8,884 nucleotides of DNA from NCBI GenBank assembly GCA_964529445.1, contig CAZGWJ010000103.1:1-8884 (forward strand), given 5' to 3'. Both the position numbers and the translations under genes were made by a program. The notes under the pieces are model-generated. The model was not told where the DNA came from and searched no databases. It saw only the letters and a list, made by a program, of their open reading frames with translations. Source of the stretch: CAZGWJ01 sp964529445 (GTDB lineage: Bacteria > Oederibacteriota > Muellerivitia > Muellerivitales > Muellerivitaceae). Of this stretch, positions 1 through 7,338 are shown in pieces (position 1 is the stretch's first letter; each line of letters begins with the position of its first letter).

Positions 1-1125
1 CAGCGTCTTCCCGTCCCGCACGGTCGTTCCAGCATGGTAGATCCAGGCATCCTTCACCCGGCCGGCCTCGTCGAGCCCCTCGATCACCCGCCCCTTGCCG
101 TAGGACCCGGGATATCCTGCCGATGCCATCACCACACCGGCGCAGGCCCGGGAGTCCCAATCCAATCGGGTCCCCGTCAAGCCGTCCCGCGAGCAGGCCA
201 TGCAGATATCGACCAGATCCGTCTTCAGGCGCGGGAGGACCACCTCGGTCTCAGGATCCCCGAACCGGCAGTTGTATTCGATGACCTGGGGACCCGACCT
301 CGTAATCATGAGACCCGCGTAGAGAACACCCCGATAGGCGATGCCGCGCCTGCGCAATCCCGCCAGGGTGGGATTCAGGATGCGTTCGAGCACTTCCCCT
401 TCCAGGTCGGTCGTCATGATCGGGGCCGGTGAATAGGCCCCCATGCCGCCGGTGTTCGGTCCCTGGTCCCCGTCGAAAACCCTCTTATGATCCTGGGCGC
501 TTTGCATGGGGATCACCGTTTCCCCATCCGTGAAAGCCAGGATCGAGGCCTCCTCGCCCTCCAGGTATTCCTCGATCACCACTTTCGACCCGGCCTCCCC
601 GAACACGCGCCGGTTCATGGCCTCGTCGAGGGCCTGTTCCGCCGAGGAGAGGTCCAGGCAGACCGTGACACCCTTGCCCGCCGCCAAACCGTCGGCCTTC
701 ACCACGACCGGGGCGCCTTTTTCCCTGAGGTACGACAAGGCCGCCGCGTGCTCCGTGAACGTGGCGCTTCCCGCCGTGGGAACGCCGCTTTCAATCAGGA
801 GAGTTTTCGTGAAGTCCTTGCTGGCCTCCAACCGCGCGCCCGCTTTGACCGGCCCGAAGACCGGGATTCCGAGCCCTCCCACCTCGTCGGACAAGCCGAG
901 GACCAGAGGCGCCTCGGGACCCGCCACCACGAGGTCGGGCCGGTTCGCCTTCACCCATGCCAGGAGGCCGGGAATGTCCTCCGCCCCGATGGACACGTTC
1001 AAGCCGAGGAGCGCCGTGCCCGGATTGCCGGGCGCGAAGAAGAGCTCCGGCCGATGCCGTGACCGCGACAAGGCATGACCGATGGCATGTTCCCTTCCCC
1101 CGCCCCCAACCACCAGAATCTTCAT
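1..1125 (-). CDS. purD: Phosphoribosylamine-glycine ligase (GAR synthetase), 3' end outside window
   Basis: PurD joins phosphoribosylamine and glycine with ATP to make GAR (step 2). The frame is open from the ATG at 1125 to the left edge, giving 375 residues. Family members are about 420-430, so roughly 45-55 C-terminal residues are missing because of the window edge, not a mutation. Visible features are the N-domain start MKILVVGGGGREHAI at 1-15 and APGNPGTA from 31. The ATP-grasp segments are VVVKADGLAAGKG at 140-152, GPNTGGMGAYSPAP at 222-235 and EYNCRFGDPET at 283-293. Position 101 is Ala (LEASK) where many homologues have Gly (LEGSK). GGAGG stands 7 bases before the ATG, the clearest ribosome-binding site in the window. 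It is the last gene visible in the block. Confidence 0.96.
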   Translation of the reverse strand, partial: MKILVVGGGGREHAIGHALSRSRHRPELFFAPGNPGTALLGLNVSIGAEDIPGLLAWVKANRPDLVVAGPEAPLVLGLSDEVGGLGIPVFGPVKAGARLEASKDFTKTLLIESGVPTAGSATFTEHAAALSYLREKGAPVVVKADGLAAGKGVTVCLDLSSAEQALDEAMNRRVFGEAGSKVVIEEYLEGEEASILAFTDGETVIPMQSAQDHKRVFDGDQGPNTGGMGAYSPAPIMTTDLEGEVLERILNPTLAGLRRRGIAYRGVLYAGLMITRSGPQVIEYNCRFGDPETEVVLPRLKTDLVDICMACSRDGLTGTRLDWDSRACAGVVMASAGYPGSYGKGRVIEGLDEAGRVKDAWIYHAGTTVRDGKTL

Positions 1126-1219
1126 CGCCCAACCTCCCCTGGACAGGCGTAACGCCGACCTTCCCGACGGGCTCGCGTCGCGACCTCAAAACCCGAAGGG
1201 CAGCGTTGACGTACCCGCC
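1126..1219 (-). other. purH-purD gap with short palindromes
   Basis: The 94-base gap contains gtcgcgac at 1177-1184 and ggcgtaacgcc at 1146-1156. It also contains cccgaaggg at 1192-1200, which on the minus strand becomes CCCTTCGGG followed by TTTT. The last is too weak (three pairs) to call a terminator. The purD Shine-Dalgarno GGAGG is at 1133-1137. No gene or promoter was recognised. Confidence 0.35.
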
Positions 1220-2794
1220 TCAATGCCTGAAATGCCGGAAACCCGTGAAGATCATCGGGATGCCCTGCTCCTCGGCGGCCTGGATGACCTCGGCGTCCCG
1301 GACGCTGCCGCCCGTCTGGATGATGGCCGCCACGCCCGCCTTCGCGCAAGCATCCACGCTGTCCCGAAAGGGCAGAAGCGCATCCGAAGCCATCACGGAA
1401 CCCCTCGTCTTCTCCCCCGCCTGCCGGATCGCGATCTCCAGGGACCCCACCCGGTTCATCTGCCCGGCGCCGACCCCGAGGGTCACGCCGTCCTTCACCA
1501 GCACGATGGCGTTGGATTTCACGTGCTTGACGACCTTCCAGCCGAACTCCATGTCCCTTTGCAGGGAAAGATCCGGCTTGTTCGTCGTCACCACCTTGTA
1601 CCCGGACGCGTCCTCGACGTTCTGGTCGAACTCCTGCACGAGATACCCGCCCTCCACGCGGCGGACGTTGTATCCGGGCATCACGGCCTTCGTACCGCCG
1701 AGCCCCTCCACCGCCAGAACCCTCAGGTTCTTCTTGGCGGCGAACGCGGCCAGAGCGGCCGCGTCGTAGGAGGGCGCCAACATGATCTCGAAGAAGCTCA
1801 GCTTCTCGAGCACGCATTTCGCCGCCGCCTCGTCCACGGGCCTGTTCAGCGCCACGATGCCCCCGAAGGCCGAGAGGGGATCGGCCTCGAAGGCCTTGAT
1901 GAAAGCCGTGCGGACATCGTCGGCGACGGCCGCCCCGCAGGGATTGGTGTGCTTGATGATCACCGCCGCAGGCCCGTCGAACTCCTTGACGAGTCCCAGG
2001 GCGGCGTCGGCATCCATGATGTTGTTGTAGGAGAGTTCCTTGCCTTGCAGCTGCCTTGCGTTGGCGATGTCGGGACGCGCCGCGGCCGACTCGCGGTAGA
2101 AAGCCGCCTTCTGGTGGGGATTCTCCCCGTAGCGCATCTCCTGCACCTTGATCCCCGAAGCCAAAAAGACATCCGGCATCCCGCCGCCCCCCAATCGGGC
2201 GTGGAGGTAGTTGTGGATCATGCCGTCGTAGCGACCCGTGGCACCGAACGCCTCGATGGCCAGGCGCTCCCGAAGGGGGAACGAGGTGGCCCCGTCGTTC
2301 TTTCCCATCTCATCCAGGATCTCGGCATAACGGGCCGGGGAGACGACCACGGTGACGCTCTGGTAGTTCTTGGAAGCCGAGCGGATCATGGAAGGCCCAC
2401 CGATGTCGATGTTCTCGATGGCCTCGTGGAGTTCCACGCCGGGTTTCGCCACCGTGGCCTCGAAGGGATAGAGGTTCACGCACACCAGGTCGATGGGCCG
2501 GATGCCGTGCTTCTCGATCGTCGCCACGTGCTCAGGATTGCCGCGAAGGGCCAAGAGCCCCCCGTGCACCACCGGATGCAGGGTCTTGACCCGCCCATCG
2601 AGCATCTCGGGAAAGCCCGTCACCTCCGAGACGTCCTTCACGGACAACCCGTTGTCCTTGAGGAGCTTCGAAGTCCCGCCGGTCGAGATGAGTTCGACCC
2701 CATGGGCCGAGAGCCCCTTCGCGAACTCCAGAAGTCCCGTCTTGTCCGAAACGCTCAAAAGCGCTCTTCTCACCTTCACCAAACCTTCCGCCAT
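1220..2794 (-). CDS. purH: Bifunctional AICAR formyltransferase/IMP cyclohydrolase
   Basis: PurH performs the last two steps of IMP synthesis: formylation of AICAR with 10-formyl-THF, then ring closure to IMP. The protein is 524 residues, the usual length. The N-terminal MGS-like cyclohydrolase domain spans about 1-150, with SVSDKTG at 14-20, STGGTSKLL at 37-45 and GRVKTLHPVVHGGLLA at 67-82. The C-terminal transformylase part has MRYGENPHQ at 220-228, SYNNIMDADAA at 255-265, the catalytic KHTNPCGAA at 281-289, SAFGGI at 308-313, VVKHVKSNAI at 421-430, GAGQMNRV at 442-449 and the terminal TGFRHFRH. The frame is open 29 codons further upstream, but that stretch overlaps purN and is unlike the family. 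AAGGGGG lies 5 bases before the chosen ATG. No key residue is missing. purD follows after 94 bases. Confidence 0.97.
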   Translation of the reverse strand: MAEGLVKVRRALLSVSDKTGLLEFAKGLSAHGVELISTGGTSKLLKDNGLSVKDVSEVTGFPEMLDGRVKTLHPVVHGGLLALRGNPEHVATIEKHGIRPIDLVCVNLYPFEATVAKPGVELHEAIENIDIGGPSMIRSASKNYQSVTVVVSPARYAEILDEMGKNDGATSFPLRERLAIEAFGATGRYDGMIHNYLHARLGGGGMPDVFLASGIKVQEMRYGENPHQKAAFYRESAAARPDIANARQLQGKELSYNNIMDADAALGLVKEFDGPAAVIIKHTNPCGAAVADDVRTAFIKAFEADPLSAFGGIVALNRPVDEAAAKCVLEKLSFFEIMLAPSYDAAALAAFAAKKNLRVLAVEGLGGTKAVMPGYNVRRVEGGYLVQEFDQNVEDASGYKVVTTNKPDLSLQRDMEFGWKVVKHVKSNAIVLVKDGVTLGVGAGQMNRVGSLEIAIRQAGEKTRGSVMASDALLPFRDSVDACAKAGVAAIIQTGGSVRDAEVIQAAEEQGIPMIFTGFRHFRH

Positions 2795-2826
2795 ATCGTC
2801 CCCCTTGGTTTCGTTCGCCCCCGACT

Positions 2827-3453
2827 TCAGGGCCCGATGATCTCCGCCCGGTCCCCGACGATCCGGACCCGTCCCGCGCACACGAGCCGTACGGCCTCCG
2901 GGTAGATGGTATGCTCGACCCGCAATACCCTCGCGGCCAGGGATTCCGGAGTATCCCCGGGCTCCACGGGAACCTTCCCCTGCAGGAGGATCGGCCCGGC
3001 GTCGGTCTTCTCGACCACGAAGTGGACGGTCGCTCCCGACTCCTTCTCGCCGGCCTTCAGGACAGCCTCATGCACATGATGGCCGTAGAAACCGGCCCCC
3101 CCGTACTTCGGCAGGAGCGCCGGGTGGATGTTCAGCATCCGGTCGCGGAAGGGGCGCACCAAGACAGGCGTGAGGATCCTCATGTAACCGGCCAGGCACA
3201 CGAGGTCGATACCGCTCGCCTCCATCGCCGCCAGCACCTGAGCATCGTACTCCTCCCGCGAACCCTCGAACCCGCGGCTGGGGAGGCACAGCGTAGCGAC
3301 CCCCCGACCCTTCACGCGATCGAGGGCGCCGGAACCTATCACGTTCGAGAACACCAACTCGATACGACCGTCGAAGCCATCACGATCCTGGGCATCCAGG
3401 AGCGCCTGGAGGTTGGATCCGCCGCCGGAGGCGAATACGGCGATGCGCCTCAT
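2827..3453 (-). CDS. purN: Phosphoribosylglycinamide formyltransferase (GAR transformylase)
   Basis: PurN moves the formyl group of 10-formyltetrahydrofolate to GAR, giving FGAR (step 3). The 208-residue length is typical. The phosphate-binding loop FASGGGSNLQAL is at 7-18. The catalytic region MLNIHPALLPKYGG at 106-119 supplies N108 and H110. D151 in KTDAGP corresponds to the catalytic Asp (N106, H108 and D144 in E. coli numbering). After LLPKYGG it carries the longer loop AGFYGHHVHEAV instead of the E. coli-like PGLHTH form. The frame stays open to 3714, but the family N-terminus begins at M of MRRIAVFASGG. GGGAG stands 7 bases before that ATG. The ATG shares four bases with the stop of the preceding ligase-like gene, so translation is probably coupled. 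purH follows after 32 bases. Confidence 0.96.
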   Translation of the reverse strand: MRRIAVFASGGGSNLQALLDAQDRDGFDGRIELVFSNVIGSGALDRVKGRGVATLCLPSRGFEGSREEYDAQVLAAMEASGIDLVCLAGYMRILTPVLVRPFRDRMLNIHPALLPKYGGAGFYGHHVHEAVLKAGEKESGATVHFVVEKTDAGPILLQGKVPVEPGDTPESLAARVLRVEHTIYPEAVRLVCAGRVRIVGDRAEIIGP

Positions 3454-5567
3454 TGTCCGGCTCCCGGATCGGATCCCGGAAAAAGGCCGATCTCCCGGGC
3501 GTAGTTTTCCACCCAGGGCTGTCCCGGGAACAGTTTCCTGAGTCGACCCAACGCCCGTTGCGAGACATCGATTCTTCCCGCCGATGCCGCGACCTTCCCC
3601 AATGCGCGGAGGGCGTCGACGTATTCCGGGTTCAGGGCCACGGCCCGTTCCAGCGCCTCGATAGCCCCCTCCGTGTCTTCCATCCGGAACCGGATGTTCC
3701 CGAGGTCCATCCACAGAAGCGGATTTCCCGGATAGGTCTTCAGCAGGTCCTCGTAGGCCACCCGGGCTTCACGAAAATTCCCCGTCGACATCCTGTCCCG
3801 CGCCGCTTGGTACACCCGTGATTCCGTGATCAGGAGGGGCTCCAGTTGCACCGCGCGGATGAATGCGCGGGCCGCTTCCTCCTCGCGATAGATCAGGTCC
3901 AGGGCCTTGTACCTCTGCAGGTGCAGCATCATGTAATCGGGTTCCCGGGCGGCGACCCGGTCGTAGAGTTCAAGGGCCTTCTTGATCCCCTCCGGACGAC
4001 CCCTCTCGCTGAGGGCGACGGCGAGAAAATAGGGGGGATCGACGGATCCCGGATCGAGTCGCATGGCCTTCTCGTAATGAGGGATCGCCCGGTCCCACTC
4101 GCCCGGACCCGCGATGCTCCACCCTTTGCGAAGTTCGATACCGCCCCAGGCGCGGTTCAAACCTTCCCTTGTGCCCGCGACGGCGAAGAAGAGGGCCGGG
4201 AAAGCCGCGAGGGCGAATAACCATCTCCAGGGACCCGTCTTCCACTCGATCCGGCGGACCGGATATCCCGGAAGCTCGAGGAAGCGCTGGGACAGGGGGA
4301 CAGCCAAGGCCCCCAGGAAGAGAAGGGGCAAGAGGGTGGATGGCAACCCGTGGTCGGACCCGAACAGATTGCCCGCGAAGTTCCCTCCCAGGGCGGCGAA
4401 GAATGCCGCGCCCAGCGGGGCCGGGATGGCGTTCCCACGGAAGAGTTTCCACCAAGGCCAAGCCACGGCCACCCAAAAGGCCAGAAGCAAGGCCAATCCA
4501 ACGAATCCGACCTCGCTCCACCACTCGAACAGGACGTTCTGGGGGTGGGGCAAGTGGAACATTCGTTTCGTCTGCCGCATGGCCATCGAGACGGGGCATT
4601 TCTCCGGGAAAGCGGCCCGGAAGGTCCCGAAACCCGACCCCATCAGCGGCCTCTCCATCGCGATCGAACGGGCCCCCTCCCACAAGGAGGTCATCTGCCG
4701 GACCTTCTCGTTCCCGGGAATGAACGTCCGCTGGAGTGCCAGGGCCATCGGACCCGTGAACACGGAGCCCGCGAGAAGAAGGGCCATCGCGCCCAGGATA
4801 AACCAGCCACGGCCGAAAGCCCTGCGGTCCCGAAGCATCAGGGCCGAGAAGATCAGAACGCCCGCGACGGCGCCCAGCCAACCATTCTCGCTCTTCGTAA
4901 GGAACAGGCAGGCGAAGGTCGAAACCAGGGTCGTTCCCCAGTAAACCTTCGCGAAACGCGACCTCGCGCGGGACATCAAGGCCAACGCGACCGGCCATAC
5001 GATCAGCAGGAACCCGGCCAAATACTCCGGACGACCCATTCCGGAGACCACACGTCCCGCGAACTGCAGCAGGACAGCCTCCTGCCATTCCCCGGTCGTC
5101 CATCGCAAGGCCTGGGCGATGCCCCAGAGGGATGCTCCGAAGGCCCCCGTCATGAAGGTCAAAAGCAAGTTTTCCGCGCGCCAGAGTTCGTGACAGGTCT
5201 GTGTCAGGAGGAAGAACCAAAGAGGCACCCACATCCAATCCGTCCAGGCGCTCCAGGCGGCTTGGGGAAACGGGGATGCGGGAATCGTCGCGGCACACCA
5301 GATGAGGAGAAAAGCCCCCGGCAGGAAGGCCGGCACCAGGACGACGACCCATCTTCCCGTCACGAGCGGCTTGAGGAGCCAGAAGACGAGGACATAGGGA
5401 AGAAGGATGGAAACCAGGATCTTCTTGATGAGGATCGGATCGGCGGCCCGGACCTGCGTCATGAACGGAAGAAAGAACAGGAGGATGAGGGACAAAAACT
5501 GGGGCGCCCGGTCGATGGCCAGGGCCCAGCCGTTCATCCTCGGTTGTCGGAGCGCTTGCGCTTCCAT
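3450..5567 (-). CDS. O-antigen ligase/polymerase-like membrane protein with C-terminal TPRs
   Basis: Numbered from the chosen start, this 705-residue protein has an N-terminal membrane part with roughly 12-13 hydrophobic segments (about 23-39, 48-66, 73-95, 108-125, 132-154, 183-198, 209-224, 229-245, 253-268, 354-371, 384-401, 409-424, 448-465). A larger extracytoplasmic loop lies at about 270-350. Wzy_C/O-antigen ligase signatures are visible: GMGRPEYLAGF near 176-186, RPLMGSGFGTF near 306-316, then HPQNVLFEWWSEVGFVG near 341-357. Relatives polymerise O-antigen or transfer glycans to lipid A or protein; the substrate here cannot be told. From about 489 onward come five to six TPR-like repeats, clearest at 594-614, 615-649 and 650-682. 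An alternative ATG lies two codons upstream (5573). The start at 5567 is preferred because AAGGG is 6 bases before it but directly abuts 5573. The stop overlaps the purN start as ATGA. Confidence 0.85.
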   Translation of the reverse strand: MEAQALRQPRMNGWALAIDRAPQFLSLILLFFLPFMTQVRAADPILIKKILVSILLPYVLVFWLLKPLVTGRWVVVLVPAFLPGAFLLIWCAATIPASPFPQAAWSAWTDWMWVPLWFFLLTQTCHELWRAENLLLTFMTGAFGASLWGIAQALRWTTGEWQEAVLLQFAGRVVSGMGRPEYLAGFLLIVWPVALALMSRARSRFAKVYWGTTLVSTFACLFLTKSENGWLGAVAGVLIFSALMLRDRRAFGRGWFILGAMALLLAGSVFTGPMALALQRTFIPGNEKVRQMTSLWEGARSIAMERPLMGSGFGTFRAAFPEKCPVSMAMRQTKRMFHLPHPQNVLFEWWSEVGFVGLALLLAFWVAVAWPWWKLFRGNAIPAPLGAAFFAALGGNFAGNLFGSDHGLPSTLLPLLFLGALAVPLSQRFLELPGYPVRRIEWKTGPWRWLFALAAFPALFFAVAGTREGLNRAWGGIELRKGWSIAGPGEWDRAIPHYEKAMRLDPGSVDPPYFLAVALSERGRPEGIKKALELYDRVAAREPDYMMLHLQRYKALDLIYREEEAARAFIRAVQLEPLLITESRVYQAARDRMSTGNFREARVAYEDLLKTYPGNPLLWMDLGNIRFRMEDTEGAIEALERAVALNPEYVDALRALGKVAASAGRIDVSQRALGRLRKLFPGQPWVENYAREIGLFPGSDPGAGQ
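3461..3465 (-). promoter_or_regulatory. purN ribosome-binding site inside the preceding gene
   Basis: GGGAG lies 7 bases before the purN ATG, within the last codons of the ligase-like gene. With the ATGA stop/start overlap it supports the short PurN start at 3453 over any longer open frame. Confidence 0.65.
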
Positions 5568-5573
5568 CGTCAT

Positions 5574-5578
5574 CCCTT
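5574..5578 (-). promoter_or_regulatory. Ribosome-binding site deciding the start of the ligase-like gene
   Basis: AAGGG overlaps the TGA stop of the small TPR gene. It lies 6 bases before the ATG at 5567 but touches the ATG at 5573, which would be too close. This favours 5567 and implies re-initiation or coupling between the two TPR genes. Confidence 0.6.
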
Positions 5579-6156
5579 CATGGCTGGATCCGTCTTTTCA
5601 GGTCCTTCGCCCGTTCATGCCCCGGTTCCAACTCCAGGACCCGTTCCAGTTCCCCGAGGGCCTCCGTCGATTTCCCCTGCGCGAAGAGCGAGTAGGCCAG
5701 GTTGATGCGGGGCTCCGGATCGTCGGGTGCCAGACGGACCGCCGTTCGGTAGATCCGGACGGCCGACTCGATCTTCTCCGGGCGCTCCGAGGACATCAGG
5801 AAATAGACGTTGCCCAGGTTGAGGTACGAATCCGCATCCGCCGGATCGCATTGGATGGCTTTCTGATAGGCGCCCTCGGCCGCCCCGAGGTCCCCCTGCT
5901 CCACGAAGGCGTTTCCCAGGCGTCGATAAAGCCGGGCGTCTTTCGGAAAATGCCGGATGGCGGTCTTGACGTTCCTCTGCTCCAGCGACGGGTCCGCGGC
6001 GATTTCGGGAAAAACCGCCTCCCCGTTCGTCATCGAAGCAGACCCGGATCGTCGTTCCCGTTCCGCCGGGCCAGGGGTCCGCAACGAAAGCTTCGCGGCG
6101 ACGAATAGGAACGCAAGACTTCCGACGATCCAAAAAACCTTCCGTCCCAAGGTCAT
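5578..6156 (-). CDS. Membrane-anchored TPR protein of unknown function
   Basis: This is a 192-residue protein with no recognised enzyme domain. Residues 1-6 are short and basic, 7-22 form one hydrophobic segment (FWIVGSLAFLFVA), and a Ser/Pro/Arg-rich linker runs to about 45. That suggests a single N-terminal membrane anchor or uncleaved signal with the rest outside the cytoplasm. Three tetratricopeptide repeats follow at about 73-106, 107-145 (with a few inserted residues) and 146-179. They show the usual A-x-Y-x-K-A and LEL-P pattern. TPRs bind other proteins, so a scaffold or partner role is likely. The gene ends about 10 bases before the ligase/polymerase-like TPR gene, and the two are probably one functional pair (inference). 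The ATG at 6156 has no clear Shine-Dalgarno sequence, so the exact start is less certain than the frame. It is unrelated to purine synthesis by sequence. Confidence 0.85.
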   Translation of the reverse strand: MTLGRKVFWIVGSLAFLFVAAKLSLRTPGPAERERRSGSASMTNGEAVFPEIAADPSLEQRNVKTAIRHFPKDARLYRRLGNAFVEQGDLGAAEGAYQKAIQCDPADADSYLNLGNVYFLMSSERPEKIESAVRIYRTAVRLAPDDPEPRINLAYSLFAQGKSTEALGELERVLELEPGHERAKDLKRRIQP

Positions 6157-6244
6157 GGCGTTGCGAAGAGGGCGGGCCTATCGCCCGGCTTTCGCACGGG
6201 ACCCTCGAGGACCCGTCCCCCAGTAGCCCACCCTCGAATCCAGC
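6157..6244 (-). other. purM-TPR gene gap with two inverted repeats
   Basis: The 88-base gap holds an inverted repeat with CGGGC arms at 6173-6177 and 6183-6187 (5-base loop). A second has ACGGG/CCCGT arms at 6196-6200 and 6212-6216 (11-base loop, containing ctcgag). Neither is followed by a U-run on the minus strand, so no terminator is called. No promoter could be recognised for the two TPR genes, although an internal one here cannot be excluded. Confidence 0.35.
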
Positions 6245-7279
6245 TCAAACGATGTCCACGCCCTTCGCTCCCCGGCGGACCTCCCCGATCACGACAGGAT
6301 GGCCACCCCGCGCCTTCAACAAACGCAGGGCGCGATCGGCGTTCCGGGGCGCGGTGAGAAGGACCATACCGATCCCCATGTTGAACGACCGATAAGCGTC
6401 CTGCTCCGGCACGCGGCCCTTTGCGACCAGCCAATCGAAGATGGGCAGGATCATCCAGGAGCCCCTTCGAAGTACGAGGCGGCAGTTCTCCGGCAGGACG
6501 CGCGGCGGATTGTCGATGAGGCCGCCTCCCGTGATATGGGCCATGGCCTTGATCTCCACCTTGTCCAGGACGGGGTGGATCTCGTTGAAATAGCTCTTGT
6601 GGGGAACGAGCAGGATATCGCCGATGACCCCCCCCAGTTCCGGGACGCGATCGGTGTATTTCAGGCCGCAAACCCCCGTCACGATCTTGCGTGCCAGGGA
6701 ATACCCGTTCGTATGCAGGGAGACGGAGGGCAGGCCGATGGCCACGTCCCCGGGTTTCACGCCTTGGCCCCGGATGATGCGGGACTTCTCGACCACTCCC
6801 ACGATGGTACCGGCGATGTCGTAGTCCCCGGGCCGGTAGGTGGAGGGCATCTCGGCCGTCTCCCCGCCGATGAGGGCCAACCCGTTGGCGCGGCATTCCG
6901 CGGCCATGCCGGAGACGATATCGGCCACGATTTCCGGAACCAGCTTCCCGCCTGCCACGTAATCGAGGAAGAAGAGAGGCTTCGCCCCCTGCACGAGGAT
7001 GTCGTCGATGGAATGACCGACAATGTCACGCCCGACGGTCTTGAACTTCCTCATGGCCACCGCGATGGCCACCTTGGTCCCCACGCCGTCGGTGGATGCC
7101 ACCAAGACGGGCCGCTTCCACTTGCGCTTGTCGAACTCGAAAAGACCCCCGAAGAGTCCGATGTCGGCCAGCACGGCCTTCGTATGCGTGCCCTTCACGG
7201 CCCTGCGGATGAGTCCCACCGTGCGGTTGCCCGCGTCGATGTCCACCCCGGCGGATTTATAGGTGATGCTCTTGGCCAA
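6245..7279 (-). CDS. purM: Phosphoribosylformylglycinamidine cyclo-ligase (AIR synthetase)
   Basis: PurM closes the imidazole ring: FGAM plus ATP gives aminoimidazole ribonucleotide (AIR). The 344-residue length is normal for the family. Family motifs appear in order: AGVDIDAGN at 10-18, STDGVGTK at 62-69, GGETAEMP at 138-145, HTNGYSL at 189-195, HITGGGL at 248-254 and FNMGIGM at 299-305. The start is a TTG. A TGA lies in frame nine codons upstream, no ATG is available before residue 76, and AGGGGG sits 8 bases ahead. The resulting N-terminus (MAKSITYKSAGVD) matches the usual short lead before the AGVD motif. The segment HSIDDILVQGAKPLFFLDY at 89-107 has Asp-Asp where many homologues have Asn-Asp. 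The gene sits between purF (86-base gap) and a TPR gene (88-base gap), not directly beside purN as is common elsewhere. Confidence 0.97.
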   Translation of the reverse strand: MAKSITYKSAGVDIDAGNRTVGLIRRAVKGTHTKAVLADIGLFGGLFEFDKRKWKRPVLVASTDGVGTKVAIAVAMRKFKTVGRDIVGHSIDDILVQGAKPLFFLDYVAGGKLVPEIVADIVSGMAAECRANGLALIGGETAEMPSTYRPGDYDIAGTIVGVVEKSRIIRGQGVKPGDVAIGLPSVSLHTNGYSLARKIVTGVCGLKYTDRVPELGGVIGDILLVPHKSYFNEIHPVLDKVEIKAMAHITGGGLIDNPPRVLPENCRLVLRRGSWMILPIFDWLVAKGRVPEQDAYRSFNMGIGMVLLTAPRNADRALRLLKARGGHPVVIGEVRRGAKGVDIV

Positions 7280-7287
7280 TCGATTCG

Positions 7288-7293
7288 CCCCCT
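7288..7293 (-). promoter_or_regulatory. Ribosome-binding site supporting the TTG start of purM
   Basis: The minus strand reads AGGGGG here, 8 bases before the TTG at 7279. With the in-frame stop upstream and no early ATG, it makes TTG the best start for purM. Confidence 0.65.
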
Positions 7294-7326
7294 GGTTGCT
7301 TCATTCGTATCCCGTCGCCGAAACCG

Positions 7327-7338
7327 CCCCGGCCGGGG
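7327..7338. repeat. Perfect 12-base palindrome ccccggccgggg
   Basis: This self-complementary sequence directly abuts the purF-proximal stem-loop in the purF-purM gap. It could extend the RNA structure there or be a protein-binding site. In GC-rich DNA such a palindrome can also arise by chance. Confidence 0.5.

Noticed and set aside
1..1125. Truncated purD as a pseudogene
   Set aside because: The frame is intact to the very edge and all visible motifs are present, so the missing end is due to the window boundary.
1188..1203. Intrinsic terminator after purH (CCCTTCGGG then TTTT)
   Set aside because: The stem is only three pairs with a four-base T run, too weak to call, and purD follows on the same strand.
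2795..2881. 29-codon N-terminal extension of purH
   Set aside because: It would overlap purN and does not resemble PurH. A good Shine-Dalgarno sequence precedes the ATG at 2794.
1082..2905. A 607-codon plus-strand open frame opposite purH
   Set aside because: It is antisense to a clear purH, has a low-complexity Arg/His/Gly/Asp-rich translation with no domain, and is explained by the G/C-rich third positions of purH.
3454..3714. N-terminal extension of purN
   Set aside because: The frame is open but overlaps 261 bases of the ligase-like gene. The translation is Arg/Gly/Pro-rich noise, and the family start with its own ribosome-binding site is at 3453.
4350..5705. Long plus-strand frame opposite the ligase-like gene
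   Set aside because: Its composition (Arg, Gly, Gln, Pro, Glu rich) and absence of motifs fit an antisense shadow. The minus-strand frame has membrane segments, family motifs and TPRs.
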